Positions 1-7,496 of a stretch of DNA of 48,777 nucleotides are shown one piece after another (position 1 is the stretch's first letter; each line of letters begins with the position of its first letter). Origin of the DNA: Asaia bogorensis (GTDB taxonomy: Bacteria; Pseudomonadota; Alphaproteobacteria; Acetobacterales; Acetobacteraceae); NCBI GenBank assembly GCA_945897825.1, contig CAMDGX010000030.1, positions 1 through 48,777 on the forward strand. The letters are read 5' to 3'. The position numbers and the translations under genes are program-made. The notes below the pieces were generated by a model. It was not told the DNA's origin and searched no databases. It saw only the letters and a list, made by a program, of their open reading frames with translations.

Positions 1-2
1 TC

Positions 3-623
3 AGCCCGGAAGCGGTCGAGTGGAAGGATGGCGAAGCCGTCCCGGCCGGCGCCAATGCCGGCGGCTTCGACCCCCTGCCGCTCGCCGCCATCGCGCTGAA
101 GGCCGCCAAGACCGGCGGTCCGATCGGCTCGGAAATCTCGGTGAACGCCCAGGGCGCGGGTCCCGGCTTCGGTGCCCACATCTGCGACATCGAAGTGGAC
201 CCGGAAACCGGCCACACCACCATCCTGCGCTACACCGCGGTGCAGGATGTCGGCCGCGCCATCCACCCGGCCTACGTCGAAGGCCAGATCCAGGGCGGTG
301 CCGTCCAGGGCATCGGCTGGGCGCTGAACGAGGAATACATCTACAACAAGAAGGGGTTGATGGATAACCCCGGCTTCCTCGACTACCGCATCCCGGTCGC
401 CTCCGACCTGCCGATGATCGAGGCGGTCCTCGTCGAAGTGCCGAACACCCGCCACCCGTTCGGCGTGCGCGGCGTCGGCGAAGTGCCGATCGTGCCCCCG
501 ATGGCCGCCGTCGGCAACGCCATCCGCGGCGCGCTCGACCTGCGGATGTACCACCTGCCGATGTCCCCGCCCCGCCTGCGCGCGGCGATCGACGCGGCGA
601 AGATGCCCAAGGCCGCCGAGTAA
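3..623 (+). CDS. Molybdenum hydroxylase large (molybdopterin-binding) subunit, C-terminal part; 5' end outside window
   Basis: This is the last 206 residues of a xanthine dehydrogenase / aldehyde oxidase / CO dehydrogenase-type large subunit, which binds the molybdopterin cofactor and hydroxylates its substrate. The frame is open from the window edge to TAA at 621-623. Typical blocks are QDVGRAIHP, IQGGAVQGIGWALNEE and the active-site block GVRGVGEVPIVPP, whose Glu is the conserved catalytic base of the family. The end of the open frame matches the usual end of these subunits, so only the N-terminal part is missing. The substrate cannot be read from this piece. A MoaD/ThiS-like gene follows after 8 bp, which fits a molybdenum-enzyme operon. 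Confidence 0.88.
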   Translation, partial: SPEAVEWKDGEAVPAGANAGGFDPLPLAAIALKAAKTGGPIGSEISVNAQGAGPGFGAHICDIEVDPETGHTTILRYTAVQDVGRAIHPAYVEGQIQGGAVQGIGWALNEEYIYNKKGLMDNPGFLDYRIPVASDLPMIEAVLVEVPNTRHPFGVRGVGEVPIVPPMAAVGNAIRGALDLRMYHLPMSPPRLRAAIDAAKMPKAAE

Positions 624-631
624 CACTGGCC

Positions 632-880
632 ATGCCTAAGGTCGTCATCTCGGGCTCCTCCTGCCGTGACTTCACACACGGCGAGACGGAGTTCGAGGTG
701 GCGGCCACCACCTTCCGCCGCCTCATCCACGAGCTCGAAGCCCGCTTCCCCGGCCTCGGCGCCCACGTGGAGGAATACATGGCCGTCGCCATCGACGGCG
801 TGATCTACCAGGACGCCTACCACGCCCCGCTCAAGCCGGAGAGCGAGATCGTCCTGATCCCCAAGATCGGCGCCGGCTAG
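632..880 (+). CDS. MoaD/ThiS-family ubiquitin-like small protein
   Basis: An 82-residue protein with the beta-grasp pattern of MoaD/ThiS sulfur carriers: an N-terminal strand (PKVVISG), a central helix (TTFRRLIHELEARFPGL) and the closing strand SEIVLIPKIGAG. In MoaD the C-terminal Gly-Gly is adenylated by MoeB and carries the sulfur for molybdopterin synthesis. Here the end is Gly-Ala-Gly, so the penultimate glycine is replaced by alanine. It lies 8 bp after a molybdenum hydroxylase subunit and is probably cotranscribed with it. It may act in cofactor supply or be a non-canonical relative that does not carry sulfur. Family assignment is fairly secure; function is inferred. Confidence 0.75.
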   Translation: MPKVVISGSSCRDFTHGETEFEVAATTFRRLIHELEARFPGLGAHVEEYMAVAIDGVIYQDAYHAPLKPESEIVLIPKIGAG

Positions 881-904
881 CGCGATCCGCCCCCAGCAAG
901 ACAA

Positions 905-1038
905 GGAAGACCTTCTTTTTCTGAAGAAAAAGAAGCAAAAAGACTTTCCATCCATTGGCACCGAGCCTGCCCGTTGTGCCTGGGGTGCAATGGGAAAAAG
1001 TTTTTTGGTTCTTTTTTTCAAAAAAGAACTTCTTTCCT
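905..1038. repeat. BIME-like paired-hairpin element, copy 1
   Basis: Two A/T-rich arms in inverted orientation flank a variable 28-bp loop. The left hairpin (912-935) has arms CTTCTTTTTC and GAAAAAGAAG around TGAA. The right hairpin (1008-1029) has arms GTTCTTTTTT and AAAAAAGAAC around TC. Between the hairpins and the loop lie complementary tracts (AAAAAGACTTT and AAAAAGTTTTTT), so the whole element can also fold as one long cruciform. It lies between the MoaD-like gene and the next start at 1056. Confidence 0.9.
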
Positions 1039-1055
1039 CCCTCCGGAGCCACCCC

Positions 1056-1871
1056 ATGCCCATCGCCCCGACCGACCGCATCGTCATCACTGGCGCCGCC
1101 GGCGCGATCGGCACCACGCTCCGCCGCGGCCTCGCCTCGCGCTGGTCCAACCTTCTCCTCACCGACCTGCGCAAGCCAGAGAACGCCGCCGGCACCTGGA
1201 TCGAAGCCGACATCGCCGACCGCCCCGCGATGGACCGAGCCATGCAGGGCGCCCAGGCCGTCATCCACCTCGCCGGCGCCGCCAGCAGCGACCTTGCCAC
1301 CCTCTGGCGCACCAACGCCGCCGGCCTGTTCGAGGTGTTCGAAGCCGCCCGCCACGCCGGCGTGAAGCGCATCGTCTATGCCAGCTCGAACCACGCCCAC
1401 GGCATGTATCCCATCGACGTCGAAGTCGCCCCGTCCATGCCGTCCCGGCCGGACGGGCACTACGGCGCACTCAAGGCCTATGGCGAACTGATCCTGAAAA
1501 GCTTCCACGACAAATACGCCATCACCTCGGTCTCCCTGCGCATCGGCACCTACCGCGACCTGCCGATCGACCAGCGCTCGCTGGCCACCTGGCTTTCCCC
1601 CGCCGACATGCTCCGTCTCGCCGAGGCCAGCCTCCTCCACCCCGACCCCGGCGCCCTCGTCGTCAACGGCTATTCCAACAACACCCGCCTGAAGGCCTCC
1701 CGCGAGAACTGGGACTTCCTCGGCTACACCCCCCAGGACGACGCCGAGACCCACCGCGACATGCTCCGCGCCCAGGGGTTCGACGTGGACTCGCCCGACC
1801 ACGGCATCTGGGAGTTCATGGAGCACGGCGGCAGCTACGCCCACGGGCCGGAGTTGCCGACGAAGCTGTAG
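1056..1871 (+). CDS. NAD-dependent epimerase/dehydratase, uronate dehydrogenase-like
   Basis: A 271-residue extended short-chain dehydrogenase. The NAD-binding block VITGAAGAIG is at residues 10-19, the catalytic pair is Tyr136 and Lys140 (YGALK), and Ser110/111 lies in YASSNHAHG. The blocks YASSNHAHGMYP, RPDGHYGALKAYGE, LRIGTY and LATWLSPADMLRL closely resemble bacterial uronate dehydrogenase, which oxidises glucuronate or galacturonate to the aldarolactone; that assignment is from family memory. An upstream in-frame ATG at 990 lies inside the repeat element and would add residues encoded by the repeat. The ATG at 1056, with GGAG at 1045-1048, is the better start. An amidase follows after 33 bp. 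Confidence 0.82.
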   Translation: MPIAPTDRIVITGAAGAIGTTLRRGLASRWSNLLLTDLRKPENAAGTWIEADIADRPAMDRAMQGAQAVIHLAGAASSDLATLWRTNAAGLFEVFEAARHAGVKRIVYASSNHAHGMYPIDVEVAPSMPSRPDGHYGALKAYGELILKSFHDKYAITSVSLRIGTYRDLPIDQRSLATWLSPADMLRLAEASLLHPDPGALVVNGYSNNTRLKASRENWDFLGYTPQDDAETHRDMLRAQGFDVDSPDHGIWEFMEHGGSYAHGPELPTKL

Positions 1872-1904
1872 CGCCACATCATGCCACCGACATGAGGGGG
1901 TGCC

Positions 1905-3311
1905 ATGAGCAACGCCATCGCCGACCTGGATACCGTCGCCCTCGCCGCCGCCATCGCGCGGCGCGAGGTCTCGCCCGTGCAGGCGGTCGAAGCGGCGCTC
2001 GCCCGCACCGATGAATGCCGCCGCCTCAACGCGTTCGTCACCGTCACCGCGGACGAAGCCCGCGCCGCGGCCCAGGCGCTGATGCCGCGCTGGCAGGCGC
2101 CAGGCGACCTTCCGCCGCTGTTCGGCGTCCCGTTCACCGCCAAGGACCTGACGCCCACGGCCGGCGTGCGCACCACGATGGGCTCGAAACTGTTCGCCGA
2201 CACGGTGCCGAAGGAGGATGCGCCGGCGGTCGCGCGCCTCAAGGCGGCCGGCGGCATCCTGCTCGGCAAGACCACCACGCCCGAGCTGGGCCACAAGGCC
2301 TTCACCCAGTCCAAGCTGTTCGGCCGCACGCTGAACCCCTGGAACGACGCCTTCACCTGCGGTGGCTCCTCCGGCGGCGCCGGCGTGGCAGCCCTGATGG
2401 GCATGGCGCCGCTGGCGCTGGGCACCGATGGCGGCGGCTCCATCCGCATTCCCGCCGCCTGCTCCGGCATCGTCGGCCTCAAGCCCACCCTCGGCGCCAT
2501 CCCGCAGCCCCAGGCGCCCGACCTGTTCGGCACCAACTCCGCCATCGGCCCGATGGCGCGCACCGTCGCCGAGATCGAATTCGCCTGGCGGCTGCTGCGC
2601 GGCACCGACCGGATGGACCCCTGGGGCCAATCCCCCCTGCCCGACCTGCCCGCCAAGCCGCTCGCCGGCCTGCGCGTCGCCTACCTACCCCGCTGCGGCT
2701 CGCCCGCCATCGCCCCCGAGGTCGCCGCCATCACCGAATCCGCCGCCCAACACCTGCGCGCGCTCGGCGCCATAGTCGAGGAAATCGCGCTCGACTTCTA
2801 CCGCTTCGAGGCGCCCTACCTGGTGATGCTGCAAAGCTCGGTGGCCGCCCGCGTCGCCCCCTTCCTCAAGGACCGGCGCGACGACATGGAAGAAAGCCTC
2901 GCCATCACCGCCGAACTCGGCCTGAAGCACTCCGCCGTCGCCCTGACCGCCTCGGCCGCCGCCCGCAGCGAGATGTTCCGCATGCTGCAAGGCGTCTTCG
3001 CGCGGTTCGATGTAATGCTCTCCCCGGTCACCACCGCCCCGCCCCTTCCAGTGGACACCGACCCGCACGGCCACATCACCATCAACGGCGTCGACTGCGG
3101 CACCATCCGCGGCGCCTGGTACCCCTTCACCTTCCCGATGAACCTGACCGGCCACCCCGCCCTGGCCCAACCCGCCGGCCTGTCCTCCGCCGGCACGCCG
3201 ATCGGCGTGCAACTGTGCGGCGCATGGCATTCGGAAGCCACGCTGCTGGCCACCGCGGCGGCGCTGGAAGCACGCCTGCCCAAACTCTCGCGCCCCACAG
3301 GAAGGCATTGA
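1905..3311 (+). CDS. Amidase-signature family amidase
   Basis: A 468-residue amidase-signature hydrolase, which cleaves amide bonds by a Ser-cisSer-Lys triad. The catalytic Lys80 is in PFTAKDL, the cis-Ser156 in CGGSSGGAG, and the nucleophile Ser179 in GTDGGGSIRIPA. The full length and the C-terminal block GHPALAQPAGLS are typical. The substrate is not visible; relatives include indoleacetamide hydrolases, Asp/Glu-tRNA amidotransferase-like enzymes and many unassigned amidases. The ATG at 1905 has GGGGG just upstream. The stop codon abuts the next repeat element directly. It probably forms an operon with the preceding dehydrogenase. Confidence 0.9.
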   Translation: MSNAIADLDTVALAAAIARREVSPVQAVEAALARTDECRRLNAFVTVTADEARAAAQALMPRWQAPGDLPPLFGVPFTAKDLTPTAGVRTTMGSKLFADTVPKEDAPAVARLKAAGGILLGKTTTPELGHKAFTQSKLFGRTLNPWNDAFTCGGSSGGAGVAALMGMAPLALGTDGGGSIRIPAACSGIVGLKPTLGAIPQPQAPDLFGTNSAIGPMARTVAEIEFAWRLLRGTDRMDPWGQSPLPDLPAKPLAGLRVAYLPRCGSPAIAPEVAAITESAAQHLRALGAIVEEIALDFYRFEAPYLVMLQSSVAARVAPFLKDRRDDMEESLAITAELGLKHSAVALTASAAARSEMFRMLQGVFARFDVMLSPVTTAPPLPVDTDPHGHITINGVDCGTIRGAWYPFTFPMNLTGHPALAQPAGLSSAGTPIGVQLCGAWHSEATLLATAAALEARLPKLSRPTGRH

Positions 3312-3446
3312 GCAAGACCTTCTTTTTCTGAAGAAAAAGAAGCAAAAAGACTTTTTCCTATTGCCAGCGGAAAGGCCGGGTGCCGATCCTTAGCTATGGA
3401 TGAAGTTTTTTTGCTTCTTTTTGTTCACAAAAAGAAGGTCTTCCTT
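3312..3446. repeat. BIME-like paired-hairpin element, copy 2
   Basis: This copy starts directly after the amidase stop codon. The left arm is the common type. The right arm is a variant: its hairpin is CTTCTTTTTG and CAAAAAGAAG around TTCA instead of the usual GTTCTTTTTT type. The G...C pair at the loop side replaces the C...G pair of other arms, a compensatory change. It fills the gap between the convergent amidase and the minus-strand flavoprotein. Confidence 0.88.
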
Positions 3447-3449
3447 CCC

Positions 3450-6400
3450 TTACTCCGCCGCCAGCGGCCGCGCCTCCAGCTTGCGCAGCGCCCGGTCGAT
3501 CCACTGCGCCGTGATCTTCTCCGCGAGCCCGTTCTGCCGCAGCCGTTCGTTCAGCGCCGGGAAGTCCACGCGGTCCAGCGCCTGGTCCTGGTTGAAGCAG
3601 GAGAACACGATGCTGCGCACGCCGGTCTCGGGGTCGGTATGCGGCTGGAGGCACTGCGCGCAGACCTCCTTCATCATGCACTGCATCGGCGAGTTGATGG
3701 AGCCGATGGCGGAATGCCCCGGCTTGAGATACGGCTTCAGCACCCCATGCCGCGCCGCGCCGACAGCCGCCATCATCCGGTCGGAGCCGATGACGATCAT
3801 GTGCGCCGCGTCCGAAAGCGGCACCGCCTGCTCGCCCAGCGCACCGGCGCCATATGCCGCCATCGCCTGCACGATGTTGCCGACGAAGGTGCGGTCCTGC
3901 GGCCGCGTCGGCGCGAAGCCCGGCGCCTCGTCGCAGCACCAGACGATCACATCGGCCGCGCGCTCGATCTCCTCCACCTTGTAGCGGTCGCGCAGCGCCT
4001 TGTAGCCGGCGAAGTAGATCACCTTCGACCCCGCCGCCCGCGTCGCCGCCCCGATCGAGAACAGCACCGCGTTGCCCAGCCCGCCGCCAACCAACGCCAC
4101 GGTCGTATCGGCATGGATCTCGGTGGCGGTGCCGGTCGGGCCCATCAGCACCACGGGCTCGCCCACCGGCAATGCCGCGCACAGATCCGAACTGCCGCCC
4201 ATCTCCAGCGCGATCACCGAAACCAGACCGGCCTCGGGGTCGGTCCAGGCGCCGGTCATCGCCAGCCCCTCCATGCCCAGCACGGTCTCGCCGATTCCAG
4301 GCTCCACCAGCCGCAGCGCGCGGGTCTCAAAGTTCTGCAACCTGTAGAACTGCCCCGGCCGGAACGCCCGCGCCGCCGCCGGGGCATGCAGCACCACCTC
4401 CACGATGGTCGGCGTCAGCCGGTGCACCGCATGCACGGTCGCCGTCAGCGCGGCACGACAGGCGGCAATCAGGTCACGGCCGGAAATCGCCGTCGGCGCA
4501 TGGGCGGCGAGGATGTTGCTCACCACCGGATAGCCGCGCTTGGCCCCGCCCATCGCCTTCACCACGTTGCCGAAGAAGCTCGGGTGCAGGTCGCCGAAGA
4601 AGCTGATGAACCGCTCGCCATCCCTGTGCATCAGCACATCGGCGCGGTCGGGCTTGGACAGCGCGCGCTGCGGCTCGACGCGCGCCCCGCTCGGATCGAT
4701 CGCCTCGAAATACTTCCCGTCGAGCTTGATCCGCCCGTCCTCGCGCGCCAGCACCGTGTTCGGCTGCGTGCCCGCCGCGACAATCACCGCGCGCGCCGGC
4801 AGCACGACCTCGCCGCCATCCGCGCGCTTCACCCGCAGCCCCGCCGCATGGCCATGCCGGTCGGTCTCGACCGCCAACGGCGTCAGCCCCTCGGCGAAGC
4901 GAACGCCCTCCTCCATCGCCTTGGCCACTTCCTCGTGGTTCAGCGTGTAGGACGGCGCATCGAGCAGTCGGCGGCGATAGGCCAGCGTCGCCCCGCCCCA
5001 GGCTTCCAGCAGCGGCGTGAACTGCGGCGCGCGGCCATCGCGGGCGGCGGCGGCGCGTTCGGCGGCCACCGCCTCGGCATGGGCGAGGAACTCGGCCGCG
5101 ACCTCCGCCTCCTCCTCCGACCAGCCGCGCCGCACCGCCGCCTCGCCGCGCTCGGCCACCAGCACGCGATGGCGCAGCGCGAACTTCTCCACCTGGCGCA
5201 CATAGTAGGCGAGGCTCTCGGTCGCGGTGTCGATCGCCGTCAGCCCGCCGCCGATCACCACGATCGGCATGCGGATCTGCAAATTTGCCACCGACGACAT
5301 CTTGGCCGCCCCCGTCAGCTGCAACGCCATCAGGAAGTCGCTCGCCTGCCGCACCCCGCGCGCCAACCCGCCGGGCATGTCGATCACCGTCGGCCGCCCC
5401 GCCCCCATGCACAGCGCGATGTGGTCGAACCCCATCGCCCAGGCATCGTCGATGGAAAGCGTGCCCCCGCCGCCGAACCGCACGCCGCCGAACAGCGCGA
5501 ACTGCGCCCGCCGCTCCAGCAGCAGCCGCACCAGCTTCAGGTAGTTCTTGTTCCAGCGCACCGTGATGCCGTACTCGGCCACGCCGCCGAACCCGGCCAT
5601 CACCCGGTCGTCCAGGTTCTCGAACAGCACGGCCGCATCGCGCACCGGCGCCGACACGTCGAAGCCCAGCGGCTCGATCTTCAGCCCGTCGACCGCCACC
5701 ACGGTGTGCCCGTCGTTCATCAGGTGATGCGCCAGGGTGAACCCCGCCGGGCCGAGCCCCACCAACAGCACCTTGCGCCCGGTATCGCTGGCAGGCAGCG
5801 GGCGGCGGATGTTCAGCGGGTTCCAGCGCACCATCAGGCTGTAGATCTCCACCCCCCACGGCAGCGCCAGCACGTCGCGCAGGATGTGCGTCTCGGCCTG
5901 CGGAATGTCGACCGGCTCCTGCTTCTGGTAGATGCAGGCCTTCATGCAGTCGTTGCAGATCCGGTGCCCGGTCGCCGCCATCATCGGGTTGTCGACGGCG
6001 ATGGTCGCGAACGCCCCCAGCAGGTGGCCCTGCGCGCGCAGCGCATGCATCTCGCTGATCTTCTCGTCGAGCGGGCAGCCGGCCAGCGTCACCCCGAAGC
6101 CGGATTTCTGAAACGCCCCGGTCTTGCGATCCTTCAGCCCCTTGCTGCACGAATCCTTGCCCTGGCTGTGGCACCAGATGCAGTAGTTCATCTGGTCCAG
6201 CGCCTGCTGCGTGTTCATCCCGGCATCGGTCAGCGCGAACCCGTCGCGCGCCCGATGATGATAACCGGCGGGGGCATGCTCCGGCAGCCGCAGCATCGTC
6301 ACCCCGTCGCGCTCGATCGTCTCCACCGGCACCAGGTTGTTCAGGTCGATGCGCGCCGGCACCCGGAACAGCGTGCCGCCTTCATGCGCCGCCCGCCCGG

Positions 6401-6902
6401 CCGGCGTCAGCGTCGCCCACGCCGCGTAGCGCATCGCCTCGTCCAGCGCCTCGGCCTCCTCGTTCTTCTCCCAGGCGAGCACATGGGTGGCGAAACCCCG
6501 CTCCGTCACCGCCTCGCCCATCCGCACCGCCAGCGCGGCACGCAACGCATCGCCGTCGAACCCCGCCGGATCCGGATACGTCTTCACCGCCCGCCGCTGC
6601 ACGAACAGCCGCTTGCAGGTGTGGATCGGGTCCAGCGCCGCGGTTTCGGCGGCAATGGCGTCAAGCTCCGCGCCGATGCCGAACAGCTCCGCCAGGAACG
6701 GCTCGAGCGCCGCGCCCAGCGCGATCACCAGCTCCCCCTCCGCCTTGGCGTCCAGGCCGTCCGGCGCCGCGCGCGCCGCCAGCAGGCGCTGGTGCAGCTC
6801 CGGCTGCTCCGCGAGCCGCGCCAGGAACAGCTTGTCCAGCACCACCAGCCCGTCGCGGGTGGCAAGCCGGGCGAAATCCAGTCCGAAACCGAGCGGCGTC
6901 AT
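3450..6902 (-). CDS. Fused GltD-like iron-sulfur FAD/NAD oxidoreductase with C-terminal PyrK-like ferredoxin reductase domain
   Basis: A 1150-residue fusion. Residues 1-220 match nothing I recognise. A cysteine-rich segment follows (Cys241, 244, 252, 276, then 316, 319, 323), resembling the [4Fe-4S] region of glutamate synthase small subunit and dihydropyrimidine dehydrogenase. An FAD/NAD(P) disulfide-reductase-like module starts at VGLGPAGFTLAHHL (about residue 381), with a second dinucleotide block VIGGGLTAIDTATE. The last 300 residues resemble a ferredoxin-NADP reductase/PyrK domain (FRPGQFYRLQNF, VGGGLGNAVLFSIG) ending in Cys1075, 1081, 1084 and 1102, a likely [2Fe-2S] site. The electron donor and acceptor are unknown. 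The ATG overlaps the stop of the MarR gene (ATGA), so the two are translationally coupled. Confidence 0.85.
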   Translation of the reverse strand: MTPLGFGLDFARLATRDGLVVLDKLFLARLAEQPELHQRLLAARAAPDGLDAKAEGELVIALGAALEPFLAELFGIGAELDAIAAETAALDPIHTCKRLFVQRRAVKTYPDPAGFDGDALRAALAVRMGEAVTERGFATHVLAWEKNEEAEALDEAMRYAAWATLTPAGRAAHEGGTLFRVPARIDLNNLVPVETIERDGVTMLRLPEHAPAGYHHRARDGFALTDAGMNTQQALDQMNYCIWCHSQGKDSCSKGLKDRKTGAFQKSGFGVTLAGCPLDEKISEMHALRAQGHLLGAFATIAVDNPMMAATGHRICNDCMKACIYQKQEPVDIPQAETHILRDVLALPWGVEIYSLMVRWNPLNIRRPLPASDTGRKVLLVGLGPAGFTLAHHLMNDGHTVVAVDGLKIEPLGFDVSAPVRDAAVLFENLDDRVMAGFGGVAEYGITVRWNKNYLKLVRLLLERRAQFALFGGVRFGGGGTLSIDDAWAMGFDHIALCMGAGRPTVIDMPGGLARGVRQASDFLMALQLTGAAKMSSVANLQIRMPIVVIGGGLTAIDTATESLAYYVRQVEKFALRHRVLVAERGEAAVRRGWSEEEAEVAAEFLAHAEAVAAERAAAARDGRAPQFTPLLEAWGGATLAYRRRLLDAPSYTLNHEEVAKAMEEGVRFAEGLTPLAVETDRHGHAAGLRVKRADGGEVVLPARAVIVAAGTQPNTVLAREDGRIKLDGKYFEAIDPSGARVEPQRALSKPDRADVLMHRDGERFISFFGDLHPSFFGNVVKAMGGAKRGYPVVSNILAAHAPTAISGRDLIAACRAALTATVHAVHRLTPTIVEVVLHAPAAARAFRPGQFYRLQNFETRALRLVEPGIGETVLGMEGLAMTGAWTDPEAGLVSVIALEMGGSSDLCAALPVGEPVVLMGPTGTATEIHADTTVALVGGGLGNAVLFSIGAATRAAGSKVIYFAGYKALRDRYKVEEIERAADVIVWCCDEAPGFAPTRPQDRTFVGNIVQAMAAYGAGALGEQAVPLSDAAHMIVIGSDRMMAAVGAARHGVLKPYLKPGHSAIGSINSPMQCMMKEVCAQCLQPHTDPETGVRSIVFSCFNQDQALDRVDFPALNERLRQNGLAEKITAQWIDRALRKLEARPLAAE

Positions 6903-7438
6903 GCGGAAATCCTGGCGAGAAGGGCGAGCAGGGCGCGGCGGTCGTCCGGGGAAAGCGGGGCAAGGGTCTGGCGCGTGGCCCGCCGGGCATGATCCACGCC
7001 GCGCTGGGCGAGCGCCACGCCAGCGCCGGTCGCGGTCAGCACGGCGGTGCGCCGGTCCATAGGGTCGAGCGCGCGGTCCAGCAGGCCCCGCGCCACCAGG
7101 CGGCGCACCACCCCCTGGATCGTGGCCGGGTCCATCGCCGCCATCCGCCCCAGCTGGTTCTGGGTGACGCGCCCATGCTGCACCACCTTGACCAGCGCGG
7201 AAAACTGCCGCGGCGTCAGCTCCTTCTCGCCGATCCCCTCGGCCATGCAGGCCTGCCAGATCGCCGTCTGGCGCTGGTGCGCCCGGCGCAACAGGAAACC
7301 TATCTGGGATTCCACGGTGTAGCCGTCAAGCAGCGCCGCACGCTCGCGCGCCGCCTCGGCCTCGCCACGTGCGGAGCCATCCTGCGCAAGCCCGGGTTCG
7401 ATGCCTGATGCCATGCCGCCCCGCCGAGATCCCACCAT
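6899..7438 (-). CDS. MarR-family transcriptional regulator
   Basis: A winged-helix regulator of 179 residues from the ATG at 7438. The recognition region reads QNQLGRMAAMDPATIQGVVRRLVARGLLDR, followed by the wing (DPMDRRTAVLTAT) typical of MarR. An in-frame GTG at 7441 and an ATG at 7414 are alternative starts; neither has a strong ribosome binding site. Its stop overlaps the start of the fused flavoprotein by four bases, so it probably controls that gene and itself. An inverted repeat at 7453-7474, just upstream, is a good operator candidate. The ligand is unknown. Confidence 0.87.
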   Translation of the reverse strand: MVGSRRGGMASGIEPGLAQDGSARGEAEAARERAALLDGYTVESQIGFLLRRAHQRQTAIWQACMAEGIGEKELTPRQFSALVKVVQHGRVTQNQLGRMAAMDPATIQGVVRRLVARGLLDRALDPMDRRTAVLTATGAGVALAQRGVDHARRATRQTLAPLSPDDRRALLALLARISA

Positions 7439-7452
7439 CACCTATAGGCCGG

Positions 7453-7474
7453 GATCGTTCGTACGCAAACGATC
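7453..7474. promoter_or_regulatory. Candidate MarR operator upstream of the flavoprotein operon
   Basis: Perfect 7-bp arms GATCGTT and AACGATC flank an 8-bp spacer that itself contains the palindrome CGTACG. It lies 15 bp upstream of the MarR start codon, where RNA polymerase would bind. Size and symmetry fit a MarR dimer site; binding is inferred. Confidence 0.5.
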
Positions 7475-7496
7475 GGTTGCGCAGGAGGGGCCTGCA

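Noticed and set aside
905-1038. Intrinsic terminators in the simple sense for each BIME arm
   Set aside because: Stems are A/T-rich and the T-runs are inside the stems, unlike classic GC-rich terminators; function as transcription ends is possible but not shown, so they are listed as repeats.
3396-6992. A 1198-codon plus-strand frame opposite the flavoprotein
   Set aside because: Arg/His/Gln-rich shadow; the minus-strand frame has clear domain motifs.
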